NCBI RefSeq assembly: GCF_963082655.1
Contig: NC_081553.1
Location: forward strand, 152,688,941-152,752,940
Direction of reading: 5' to 3'
DNA: 64,000 bases
Source: Stomoxys calcitrans
Lineage: Eukaryota > Arthropoda > Insecta > Diptera > Muscidae
Position 1 is the stretch's first letter; each line of letters opens with the position of its first letter. The position numbers were made by a program, and so were the translations under genes. Positions 53,951 to 63,587 of the stretch are shown piece after piece. Under the pieces are notes generated by a model. The model saw only the letters and a list, made by a program, of their open reading frames with translations. It did not search any database and was not told where the DNA came from.

Positions 53951-54840
53951 TGGTCTTCAAAAATCCACCTACTGCTCAATACTTAACCGGATCCAAAGGA
54001 TGGCTTGTTTGTGGATCACAGCCGCACTGAGGACGACACCATCTGATGCGCTGAATTTAATGCTACATCTAACGCCTCTGGACATTGTGGCTGGACAACT
54101 TGCTGTGACCAGCTTTCTCTGTGGTCATGTGGCGGCTACGGCCACTGTGTTATCCTTGATACAATATCCGATGTTGCAGGCAGTGTGGGTCACACCCCAC
54201 CTGAGCCGCTTTTTGATAAAAAGAACTGTTCCTGATAGAACTGATTGGAACTACGTTATACCTGGTAATAGAAGTTACAAAGACTTCTGTACGGATTACT
54301 CCAAACTAGACGACCAGGTGGGCTTTGGGGTGTACTCTAAAGACCTAGAACTGGTCATATCGAAAAGGTTTACCGACAACTGCAGTGTGTATCAAGCGGA
54401 GATCCTTGCAATTGAGGAAGTGGTGGAATGGCTAACATATAATGTGGATTGGCATAAATATTTTCTCAGACAGCCAGGCAGACATTAAATCCCAGGCCAC
54501 AGAGATATCCCAGGGAATTGTAAAGCAGACGAGCTTGTGAGACTTGGAACTACCTTACACATTCCAGGGAAACGTAAATCTGTGGGTATGCCTCTAGCGA
54601 TATGTAGCTGAGTTTTCAGGACCATGCCCGAAGGACAACGAATGATAGATGGTCACAAAGAGAGGGCTGTGAGCAGTCCAAAACTATGTGGCCTAGTCTA
54701 GACTTCAAGAGGTCTACCGCTTTGCAGTCACTGGCTAGAACAGACGTCTCAGTCATTGTGTCCGTCATGACAGGTCATTGTTTATTCAAAAGACATGCTA
54801 ATAGACTGGAGGTTGCCAGCTAGTGCGGGACACACCTTCT
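53916..54840 (+). pseudogene. LINE A RT C-terminus and RNase H
   Basis: QKSTYCSILNRIQRMACLWI, PSDALNLMLHLTPLDI, then RNase H: FCTDYSKLDDQVGFGVYSKD (normally YTDGSKL, so the motif is damaged), SVYQAEILAIEEVVEWLTYN (Glu intact) and FSDSQADIK in a shifted frame. A deletion skips to GHRDIPGNCKADELVRLGTT. A LARTDVSVIVSVMTGH-like ending follows near 54740, but the zinc-finger end is disrupted. Confidence 0.8.
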
Positions 54841-55069
54841 TCGTGTGTGTCCCGGACTAGATGTCGGAAGGAGTTCCACTTTAGGTTCTCATTTCTTTGA
54901 GAACCTGTCTGATTTAGCGGAAGTGAAGTTATTAGACTTTTTAAAGCGATCTGGATGGTTTAACCGTAGGAACTAGAAGAGATTTTCTGCCTTCTGTTCC
55001 TGTGGTATCACAATGGACGATAACGTCTAAGTGAGTCTGATGGCAGACTGCCACTTAAACCTAACCTAA

Positions 55070-57204
55070 ATGTCTAATCTTATATATAAAAATCAATTTG
55101 TGTTTGTTTGTTTGTGTGTTCCTTATAGACTCAGAAACGGCTGAACCGATTTTCTTGAAATTTTCACAGATGGTACATATTGACCCCGTGGCGAAAATAG
55201 GGTACTACATTTTTTCATATCTGAAGGGGCGGCGGACCCTCCCCCTTACCCTAATTTTCAGAAACGCCTGATCTCGGATATGGGTGGTGCGATTTAAGCG
55301 AAATTTTGTGTGCTTTTATGTAGTACCCTAAAATTAAAAATTTGGTATCCAAATTTCGGGTGGGGTACCTAGAGGGGCTGCCCCACCCTAAAACCTACCA
55401 AACATATATTTAGACCAATCACGACAATATGGGACTCAAATGAAAGGTATTTAGGATAAGAAAACGTATCTGATATCCAATTGTCGGACCAAGTGCTTGG
55501 GGGACCACCCCAAGCCCCAAAACACCCCCAAATCGGACGTATTTACCGACTATAGCAATATGAGACTCAAATGAAAGGTATTTTCGAGTAGAATACGAAT
55601 CTGATATCCAAATATGGGACCACGTTTCTGGTTCCACCCCTTCCCCAAAACACCCCCAAACAGGACTTATTTACTGACCATGGAAATATGGGGCTTAAAT
55701 AAAAGGTATTTGAGTGTACAATTCGAATCTGATATCAAAATATGGGACCAAGTGCTTGGGGGCCGCCTCTCCATAAAAACATCCCCCAGTGGGGACAAAT
55801 TTAGGACCATAGCAATATGGGGCTCAAATGAAAGGTCTTTGAAAGCAAAGCACGAATCTGATATCAATACTCGGGAAAAGTGTTTATGGGGCCAACACCA
55901 CGCAACTAGGAAGTATTTGATGACTATTGCAATATGAGGCTCAAATAAGAGGGTTTTTAGAGTAGAACACGAATCCTATATATTTTTTCAAGGCCTACTT
56001 ACTGAGTGGCCGCCCATTCCTCAAAACACCCCCATGCCGGTCATGTTTGCCGACTATGGAAATATGGGACTCGAATTTAAGGTATGAGGGAGTAGACACA
56101 TATCTGATATCAACATTAGGGGCCAACTGTCTAGCGGATGGCCCACCACCATTACAACCCCCAAATAGGACGTATTTGCTCACCAAGACAATTTGGGTCT
56201 TAAAGAGAGTGGAACTAAATATTCATAGTTTTTAGGGCCAATACCCCAAACCGGACATATTAGCTGACTTTTGCAATAAGGAGTTTAAATGAGATTAGAA
56301 AACGAATTTGATATCCAATTTTGAGGCCAATGGCAATATGGGGTTCAAATAAATGATACATATTGGGTTGCCCAAAAAGTAATTGCGGATTTTTCATATA
56401 GTCGGCGTTGACAAATTTTTTCACAGCTTGTGACTCTGTAATTGTATTCTTTCTTCTGTTAGTTATCAGCTGTTACTTTTAGCTTGCTTTAGAAAAAAAG
56501 TGTAAAAAAAGTATATTTGATTAAAGTTCATTCTAAGTTTTATTAAAAATGCATTTGCTATCTTTTAAAAAATCCGCAATTACTTTTTGGGCAACCCAAT
56601 AGATATATGAGAATAGAGCACGTTGCTGATATATTTTTAGGGCTTAGAATTTGGGGGACCACCCCACTCCCCAAAACACCCCTAAATTGGGCATATTTAC
56701 CGACCATGACAATGTGGGGCTTAAATGATAGGTATTGGGGGGTCGAGCGAGAATTGATACCCACTTTCGGGACCAATTTTCTGGGGGTCTACCCCTTTCG
56801 CAAAATACCCCACAAACAGCAAACCATCGCAATATGGGGCTCATACCCCCCAATTCGAAGTAGAACTCGCATTTGATATCCAAATGTAGGACATTGTATT
56901 TAGGGCATCACCCCTTTCCCAAAACACCCCCAAAGGGAAAATATATTTCGACCATGTCAATATGTGACTCAAATGAAAGGTATTTGAGATTAGAACACTA
57001 ATTTGATAACCTATTTTGGGGCCATGTGTTTGGGGGACGCCTCATCCTGTAAACATCTCTTCAGCCAATGGCAATATGGGGTTTAAATAAATGGTATTTA
57101 AAAGAATAAGAGCATAATATCTGGGGGACCACCTCTCTCCAAGGAAACTTTTGTTCCATTTAAAGTAAAAGAAGGCGCAGCGGAGCGGGCCCGGGTCTGC
57201 TAGT
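55070..57204 (+). mobile_element. Helitron-like non-autonomous element or minisatellite block
   Basis: It begins near TCTTATATATAAAAATC with GTTTGTTTGTTTGTG, then carries roughly 14 degenerate units of about 110-130 bp (core CAATATGGGGCTCAAATGAA, GGTATTT, ATCTGATATCCAA, GGGGGACCACCCC, CAAAACACCCCCAAA). It ends with a GC-rich hairpin-forming AGCGGGCCCGGGTCTGCTAG. Helentron-like non-autonomous elements have this plan: simple 5' end, internal minisatellite and 3' hairpin. Classification is tentative; there is no coding capacity. Confidence 0.6.
56363..56599. mobile_element. Mariner-type MITE, copy 2 (237 bp) with TA target duplication
   Basis: Same inverted ends and exact length as the copy at 44128-44364, with TA at 56361-56362 and 56600-56601. 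It lies inside the Helitron-like block, so it inserted after that block formed. About seven substitutions separate the two copies by eye. Confidence 0.95.
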
Positions 57205-57949
57205 AAAATATAAAATCAAATTAAACAATATATGATTAGAATAATTATATCTTAATCCACTGATACTTGTATTAGGCGGTCTCAACGTCTATTGATCGAA
57301 TTTTTTATTTCTCTAATCTTGTTTGGAGTTGAATGGTCTTAAACCGGTCATCACCATCAGCAGGATTACTAGAATAAAATATTCATTTGTGAAGCATTTC
57401 CAAAAACGCAATTTTATCATTACATCTTCTACTATTATTTTTTTCAAATGAATTCCTCCTTAGTGAGGACTTGCCGTCGTGGACAAATGTCATCCCCATC
57501 TCTCCAACTTCTGTATTTTTTTTAAGGGCCTTCGCAGAATCTTCAACTTTTGCTATCTCCATCAAGATTTTAGCTCCTAAGGACGGAGCGTTGTTGCAAG
57601 CTCTTGATTCAGGAATTGAACTTTACGGCCACGATCTGAAATTACTAATGTATTCGATTTTTCATCCACTGATTCTTCTTCGTTGGTGGCAACGCGGTGG
57701 TTATCAAAATTTAACTTACGAAATTGCATAACGGTATTTAATGACGGTAAGTTTGGTTTATGCTTATTCAAAATTCAACACGAAAATTACCCTCATTTTT
57801 TATATAAAACTTTACAAATTCGTAGAATTTTACGTCCCTATAAACTGATAAAAATAAATATAATTTTTACAATCTTTTGTTCTTCACATTATCTAAATTT
57901 TTTTACAAAATTTATTTTTGAAATAGAAAATTGTGTTTAGTCTTAGGAA
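57205..57949. other. Unassigned sequence with two short minus-strand frames
   Basis: Minus frames 57577-57771 (64 residues, charged, with SVDEKSNTLVISDRGRKVQF) and 57383-57565 (60 residues, VEDSAKALKKNTEVGEMGMT and SSLRRNSFEKNN) lie close together and could be parts of one decayed or spliced gene. I do not recognise the family. The rest is AT-rich. Confidence 0.3.
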
Positions 57950-58055
57950 AGGTTGAAAAGAGGGTGCGGATATTGATCAGCTCGTAATCCTATGTGTCTT
58001 GTTATGATACCTAAAGTTTTACTGGCCTCCTGCTTACTTCCTTCCAGTTTTTGCT
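57950..58055 (-). mobile_element. LINE B 3' fragment
   Basis: GGTTGAAAAGAGGGTGCGGA and TATTGATC match the LINE B 3' end (cf. 15014-15040). It then jumps about 300 bp to CTCGTAATCCTATGTG...CTTACTTCCTTCCAG (cf. 15346-15412). A small deleted scrap. Confidence 0.7.
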
Positions 58056-58449
58056 CCGATATTCACCGACTGTTAACCAACATTTATATAAAATATGTAC
58101 AGCAAAGCCTCAATTTCCAAACAGCAAAAATAATTCGTGCACTTTTTGCGTTTTGGCTGTTCTTTCTGATTTAAAGGCTTCAAAATTATGTCCGCCCATC
58201 TTTAAATAAAATCACTGTAGTATGAAAGGGGAAAGAGATATGCACTTAACATTTTGCACAGATCCTTTTTGGTAGAGCAGTGCATTAAAAATTGTGTATG
58301 AGCCGTATCCGTTTATAATTAAGTATAAGTCCCATTTAAGACTTTGTTGGGATTCTGCATCATCGCCCACAAAACTCTAAACTTTTATTAAAAATTGTTA
58401 AAATTAAACATTTAATGCAAAATAATGGCTTTATTAATATCGCTCCACT
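58056..58449. other. No recognised feature
   Basis: AT-rich, stops in all frames. Nothing identified. Confidence 0.5.
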
Positions 58450-59580
58450 CTTTGTAGCCGTTGATTGGAGCGGACGTGTCTTTATTTCGCTCCTCAAAGA
58501 AAAAAAAATATCCGTATCTCGAAATAGGTACTACCTATTACGAACAAATTTTAAAGCCTTTTGGAGTAGGCTAGAAATAGACTCCAAGGACTCAACATCT
58601 GCGATGGTGGCGTCAGCCGTAGCGTGTTGTCCTCCCCTCCAATAGGTGTGAGTGCCTTGGCACCTGTAGTCGAGAGTAATGCTTCAAGCGCACAACTAGT
58701 CGTCCGACTAATTAATGAGGAAGAGACGGATAAACCTGAGGGATGCACAGTTCGTCCCCGGCCTTTAAGTAAAGGTGGTGTTTCTGACTCGGATTCAGAC
58801 AGCGACGGTGTCAATGAAACAGTCATCGCAGCCGAATCGAGAGATGAGGGGATCGGGACTATGGCGATGGCTTTGCTAAGCTCACAAGCAGACCGAGAAA
58901 GCGATCTGGTGCACGACTAAGGAAACAGAGGAGTATGTACCGGCAGCGCAATCGGGTGAAAGTGCACGATGATGGAAGGGATAGAACTGACATTCCAAGC
59001 ACTTCTACGGAAGCTGGAAAAAGGATCAGATCTCCCGAAGAGCATAACACTGCCGAAAAAGAGCTCCCCGCTTTCAAGAACTCTGGGAAAACCAAGCCAG
59101 CCATCCCGCAACGGAGACCCAAGACAGGGTCATGCGGAGGTAGAAAAAGTCGGAACAGGAACGAAGGAGTCTTCATGGAGAACTGTGACTTCCAAACTGG
59201 GGCCACAGCCATCACGGGGAAGATGGTTGCTGACAAGGGTAAGGAGCCGTACTCTTACGCCAGAGTGGGAAGTCATCAATATCGGCTGGGCATCCGGTAA
59301 GATTCCACCAGGTCGTCGGTCCCAAGTGGAGGATCTTGTTAACGAACGGATTTTCGAACATGTGTGGAACTCTGTACAGGGCGGAATGTATTGAAACCGT
59401 CAAACAGATCGTCAGAGGTATTCACGTACCCTGGGAGGGCGCAAAACTCGACAAAGGCGACGCTCTTCATCAACAACCTGCAGTAAACCAACAAATCCAC
59501 CCCTTTACCCAGAAATTTTTGGTTGTTTCGATTATATTCGATTATAAAACCAAAAAGACAATAATGTCAAAATAATTTCA
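58450..59580 (+). mobile_element. LINE A-like 5' fragment with ORF1
   Basis: It starts TTTGTAGCCGTTGATTGGAG, related to the LINE A 5' end (TTGTTCGAACCGTTGAGTGG at 59737). It shares CCTATTACGAACAAATTTTA-type and GATGGTGGCGTCAGCCGTAG-type segments with it, carries an ORF1, and ends before any endonuclease. Confidence 0.65.
58624..59400 (+). pseudogene. LINE A-like ORF1 protein pieces
   Basis: First frame (58624-58920): SSAQLVVRLINEEETDKPEG with a low-complexity SDSDSDSDGVNE stretch. Then MYRQRNRVKVHDDGRDRTDI, STSTEAGKRIRSPEEHNTAE, KPAIPQRRPKTGSCGGRKSR and a third frame ending WEVINIGWASGKIPPGRRSQ, VEDLVNERIFEHVW. Acidic Ser-rich, then basic, then a Trp-containing C-terminal block is the general layout of fly LINE ORF1 proteins. 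Frameshifts are near 58925 and 59250. Confidence 0.55.
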
Positions 59581-59726
59581 ATTGTTCTAACCACAGTTTG
59601 GCTATTTTCATAGTTCAGTAGCTACCTTAACCACGATGCAATAAATAGGATTAAGATAAGATGTTGCTTACCGATATGTTCCATCAATCATTTCCATAAA
59701 AAATAAATTTATTTTGCTGCTGGCAA
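59581..59726. other. Short unique spacer
   Basis: AT-rich spacer between two LINE A-related sequences. It ends in the left target duplication of LINE A copy 4. Confidence 0.5.
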
Positions 59727-60189
59727 TTGTATCGACTTGTTCGAACCGTTGAGTGGAGCGGACGAATTGTTATTTAGAATTTTCCTGTAATTCGTAATAG
59801 GTCATTATTTTTGGAAGAAATATTTAAGTCACTCAAGGATAGCTGCGATAGAGGTATCCATTAGGTGGTTGATGATCTGCGTCAATTTCCAGTGGAGCGG
59901 CAGATCTAGAGACCCAACAGCTGCGGTGGTTGCATCAGGCCGTAGCATGTTGTCTGCTACTGCAACTTCGACTGGTGGAGTGGTTGCTCCAGGCTCCACT
60001 AGCCGACGGACGACTGGTCAGCAGGGGATTTTGACGCAGACAGCTGGTTCGAGTCTTAAGGATAAGGCCGAACCCATTCTTTCTTCGCATGGCTATAATT
60101 TGCCTAGACCAACGGCCTTCCCCAGCAAACCAACACGCTCTTTAAAAGGTTGGACGGAGCTAACGCTACAGTGGTGGAAGTTCTGACTA

Positions 60190-60660
60190 TGGTCCAGTTT
60201 TTACAGATAAATCTCCACCATTGTAAGGCCGCTTCGGTGGCACTAAAGGTCGTGACGTGGTTCTTATCCATGAACCATGGGTATGTGGAGGAATGGTACG
60301 TGGACTAAGAATATATATGGCACATGATTCAGAGATGCCGCCTTCATACCTTAAATCGCTGGTTGAAGCTGCTTCTGTAGGGAAGAAAAGCGTCATTGGA
60401 AGTGATGATGAAAGGGGTGAACTGCCTATCGAATATATTATAAATTGCAATCTGGCGATTTGTAGTAAAGGGGATAAACCGACCTTTATTAGCAGGGACA
60501 GGCAGGAGGTTCTAGATATTACTTTTGTATCGGAAGATATACATAAGTGGAACAATATGCGACTGGGAAGTGTTGGTTGACCACGGCTTCTCTGATCATC
60601 GTTGTATTATTTTTAACCTTGGAAAAAATACTGAAGTAGTGGTCACTCGGCTAAACAGAA
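60190..60660 (+). pseudogene. LINE A endonuclease (deleted)
   Basis: VLIHEPWVCGGMVRGLRI (Gln to His in QEPW) joins by a deletion to YMAHDSEMPPSYLKSLVEAA. The SVGKKSVIGSDDERGELPIE segment has lost the DANAHH motif. CSKGDKPTFISRDRQEVLDI and TFVSED follow. It would be inactive. Confidence 0.8.
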
Positions 60661-60699
60661 GAAAGGCGGATTGGGATTAATTTCGGCACAAATTCTGCA

Positions 60700-61900
60700 C
60701 ATCTATCCCTTCTAGTCTAGAAAAGAAAGTGGGAACTAAGGAGGATATAGACATAGTGGTCAAGCCGATCACGAAGGCCCTGAATGACTCGCTTGTGTCA
60801 GCATGCCCTAGTGCCAAGCCAAGGGGCAAACAGTGACCGCCATGGTGGACCCCAGAGCTGGTTGGTCTAAGGAAGGACTGCAGAAAACTCTTCAACAGAG
60901 CAAAAGCCACAAAAGCACCACACGATTAGGCCATTTAAAGGCTTAGCTAAGAAAATATAAGGCGAGCTTAGGAAGGCTCAGAACAAATCCTGGGTAGAAT
61001 TCTGCAGCTCCGTGGAGAATACATCTGAGGCCTCTAGGCTAAGGAAGATTCTGTCCTCGAGACCTATTACGGTGGGGTATATCCAGAAGTCAGAGAATGT
61101 ATGCACAATGTCTAGTGAGGAAACACTAGAACTTCTCGTTGATACACATTTCCCAGGAAATTCTCCAACGGACAACGTGGCACCAGAAGAGGTTGTCACT
61201 GATATGCATTCGTCGGAGGGCATTAGGGAAATTGTGTCTGAACCGAAAATCCTTTGGGCGATAAGAAGTTTCGACTCCTTTAAGTCGCCAGGCCCTGACG
61301 ATGTATCACCAGTTGAATTATAAGCTGTGTCTGATAGACTGGTTCCGTGGAGCAGGGAGATATACTCAGCTTGTATCAGAATGTCATATGTGGGATGGAG
61401 GGACACGAATGTCATTTTCATTCCGAAAGCAGGAAAACCCTACCACACGAAGGCGAAAGATTTTCGTCCTATTAGTCTGTCATCCTTTATGCTGAAGACT
61501 CTTGAGAGGTTGATATAAATATATCTTAGGGCAAAGATCCTTGGAGATTGCATGTCGCGGCAGCAGCATGCATATAGTAAAGGCAAATCCACTGAAAAAG
61601 CCCTTGACGACCTAGTCGGCTACATAGAGGGTTCTCTAGCTGTCTTAACATTAAAGGTACTTTCAATAATGTTAAACCGACGTCAATCATGAAGGAGTTG
61701 AAGTTTCTAGGCATCAACTCTACCGTAAGATAGTTTATCAGTAACTTACTTACTAAAAGACGCATTAAGGCTGGCTTGGGATCTGTGGACCAAAAAGGAT
61801 GTGTCAGCAGAGGAACTCCTCAAGGAGGTGTACTGTCTCCTCTACTGGGGAATATAGCCATTAACAATATATGATTGTCTCTTGAAGAAAAAGTTGTAAA
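60700..61900 (+). pseudogene. LINE A linker and reverse transcriptase (broken)
   Basis: KVGTKEDIDIVVKPITKALN near 60725, then PWWTPELVGLRKDCRKLFN (60840-60900), ASRLRKILSSRPITVGYIQK, GIREIVSEPKILWAIRSFDS, FKSPGPDDVSPVEL and a stop, NVIFIPKAGKPYHTKAKDFR, PISLSSFMLKTLERLI and a stop, QQHAYSKGKSTEKALDDLVG, RGTPQGGVLSPLLGN (motif B). Motif A is deleted near 61650 and motif C reads as a scrambled STDDVAS. Several stops. Confidence 0.8.
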
Positions 61901-61909
61901 AGTAGTCGC

Positions 61910-62345
61910 GTCTACCGATGACGTGGCTTCAGGAAGCTCTACGTGCAACAGCAAAGTGGGCTACCGAAAGTGGTCTGGGTATAAATTCGTGCAAGACAGA
62001 AGTAGTTCTTTTCAGCAGGAGATACAAGTTGCCTACAGTGGAACCTGTCTCCTAGGGTGGAGAGCAAGTCTCATTTACGGAAAGCGCGAAATACCTGAGT
62101 GTTTTGCTGGACAGAAAATTGAACTTCAAATCCAACATTTTCGAAAGGGCAAGAAATGCCACTCTTGCCCAATACACCTGCGAGAGAGCCATTGGCAAAA
62201 GTTGGGAGTTTAGACCACGTGTCTTGGATTGGGTATATACTGCAGTTGTCAGACCTATTATGCTATATGGTATTGTGGTCTAGTGGACGGCGCTTCAAAA
62301 ATCCACCTACTGCTCAATACTTAACCGGATCCAAAGGATGGCTTG
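61910..62345 (+). pseudogene. LINE A RT thumb region
   Basis: The frames read LQEALRATAKWATESGLGIN, SCKTEVVLFSRRYKLPTVEP, ESAKYLSVLLDRKLNFKSNI and GRRFKNPPTAQYL in separate frames. The last is a shifted reading of the LQKSTYCSILN region. Confidence 0.7.
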
Positions 62346-63060
62346 TTTGTGCATCACAGTCGCACTGAGGATGACACCATCTGATGCACTGAATTTAATG
62401 CTACATCTTGTGGTTACCCAAATTGCAGTGACCACTGCCGTGAGGTTGAGAGAGCTTTCGCATTTGTCATGTGGCGGCTACGGACACTGTGTTATCCTTA
62501 AAACAATATCCGATGTTCCAGGCAGTGTGGATTACACCCCACCTGAGCCGCTTTTTGATAAAAATTACTGTACCTCTATTCCTGATAAAACCGATTGGAA
62601 CTACGATATCCCTGTTAACAGAAGTTACATAGACTATACGGATGGTTCCAAACTAAACGACCAGGTGGGCTTTGGGGTGTACCCTAAGGATCTAGAACTG
62701 GTCATGTCGAAGAGGTTACCCGACCACGGCAGTGTGTATCAAGCGGAGATCCTTGCAATTAAGGAAGTGGTGGAATGGCTAAGATATAATGTCAGTACGA
62801 CGATTGTCATTACGAAGATTGGCATAAATATCTTCTCAGACAGGCAGTCATTAAAATCCTGGAGAACGTATTTCTGAACACAAAAACCGCCCTCGACTGT
62901 AGCAGATCTCTCAACGAGATGACTGAACAGTTCAAAATTCACCTCTTCTGGATGCAAGGCCACAGAGATGTCCCAGGGAATTCTAAAGCAGAAGAGCTTG
63001 CGAGACTAGGAACTACATTGCACATTCCAGGGATACTGTAATCTGCGGGCATGCCTCTAG
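62338..63060 (+). pseudogene. LINE A RNase H domain (best copy)
   Basis: The frame 62338-62877: VVTQIAVTTAVRLRELSHLS, YIDYTDGSKLNDQVGFGVYP (YTDGS intact), SVYQAEILAIKEVVEWLRYN (Glu intact) and NIFSDRQSLKSW (cf. FSDSQAA, partly intact). In another frame LDCSRSLNEMTEQFKIHLFW, MQGHRDVPGNSKAEELARLG gives the terminal motif. RNase H degrades the RNA template during element copying. Confidence 0.85.
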
Positions 63061-63119
63061 CGACATGCAAGCTAAGTTTTCTGGAACAGGCCCGAAGGAT
63101 AACGAATGATAGATGGTCA

Positions 63120-63383
63120 CAAAAAGAGGGCTGTGAGCATTCCAATACTATATGGCCTCATCTAGACTAGAAGAGGTCTACTGCTTTGCTGTCATTGGCT
63201 AGAACAGACGTCTCAGTCATTGTGTCCGTCTTGACAGGTCACTGTCTAATCGGAAAACATGCTGACAGACTGAAGGTTGCCTGCAACGACTTTTGCAGAA
63301 GTTGTAGGGACATCGAAGAAGAAGAGACTATAGAACACCTTCTGTGTGTGTGTCCCGCACTAGCAGTTAGAGAACCACTTTAG
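63120..63383 (+). pseudogene. LINE A C-terminal zinc-finger ending
   Basis: LSLARTDVSVIVSVLTGHCL, IGKHADRLKVACNDFCRSCR, DIEEEETIEHLLCVCPALAV has the C-x2-C...H-x4-C pattern (FCRSC ... EHLLCVC) common at the end of RNase H-bearing LINE proteins. A stop follows within a few residues, close to the natural end. Confidence 0.8.
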
Positions 63384-63559
63384 GTTCTCATTTCTTTGAG
63401 AACCTGTCTGATTAAGCGGATGTGAACATTCGCAAGTTATTGGTCTTTTTAAAGCGATCTGGACGGTTCAACGGTAGGAACTAGGAGGCATCTTCCTTCT
63501 TCTGATCTTGTGGTATCACAATGGACGAAAACGTCTAGGTGAGTCTGATGGCAGACTGG

Positions 63560-63577
63560 CACTTAAACCTAACCTAT
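63560..63577 (+). repeat. LINE A 3' terminus with CCTAA units
   Basis: ACTTAAACCTAACCTAT. The same AACCTAACCTA end occurs at 55058-55069 and, reversed, at 45073-45085. LINE B at 15001 has three such units. Confidence 0.85.
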
Positions 63578-63587
63578 TTGTATCGAC

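Larger units (their letters stand above)
51545..55069 (+). mobile_element. LINE A copy 3 (5'-truncated)
   Basis: Plus-strand copy with endonuclease, RT and RNase H. It ends CACTTAAACCTAACCTAA at 55069. Its start lies just before the endonuclease, so ORF1 is missing. It is the best preserved RT in the window, yet the catalytic YADD reads YADV. Confidence 0.85.
59737..63577 (+). mobile_element. LINE A copy 4, both termini present, 10-bp target duplication
   Basis: TTGTATCGAC at 59727-59736 and 63578-63587 flanks the element. The 5' end is TTGTTCGAACCGTTGAGTGG and the 3' end CACTTAAACCTAACCTA. It is 3.84 kb, shortened by deletions of ORF1 and parts of ORF2. It defines the true ends of this family. 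Confidence 0.9.

Noticed and set aside
55419..57000. Short frames in the Helitron-like block as genes
   Set aside because: They translate the tandem minisatellite in arbitrary frames.
58859..59236. 125-residue minus frame
   Set aside because: Antisense to the LINE A-like ORF1; no independent support.
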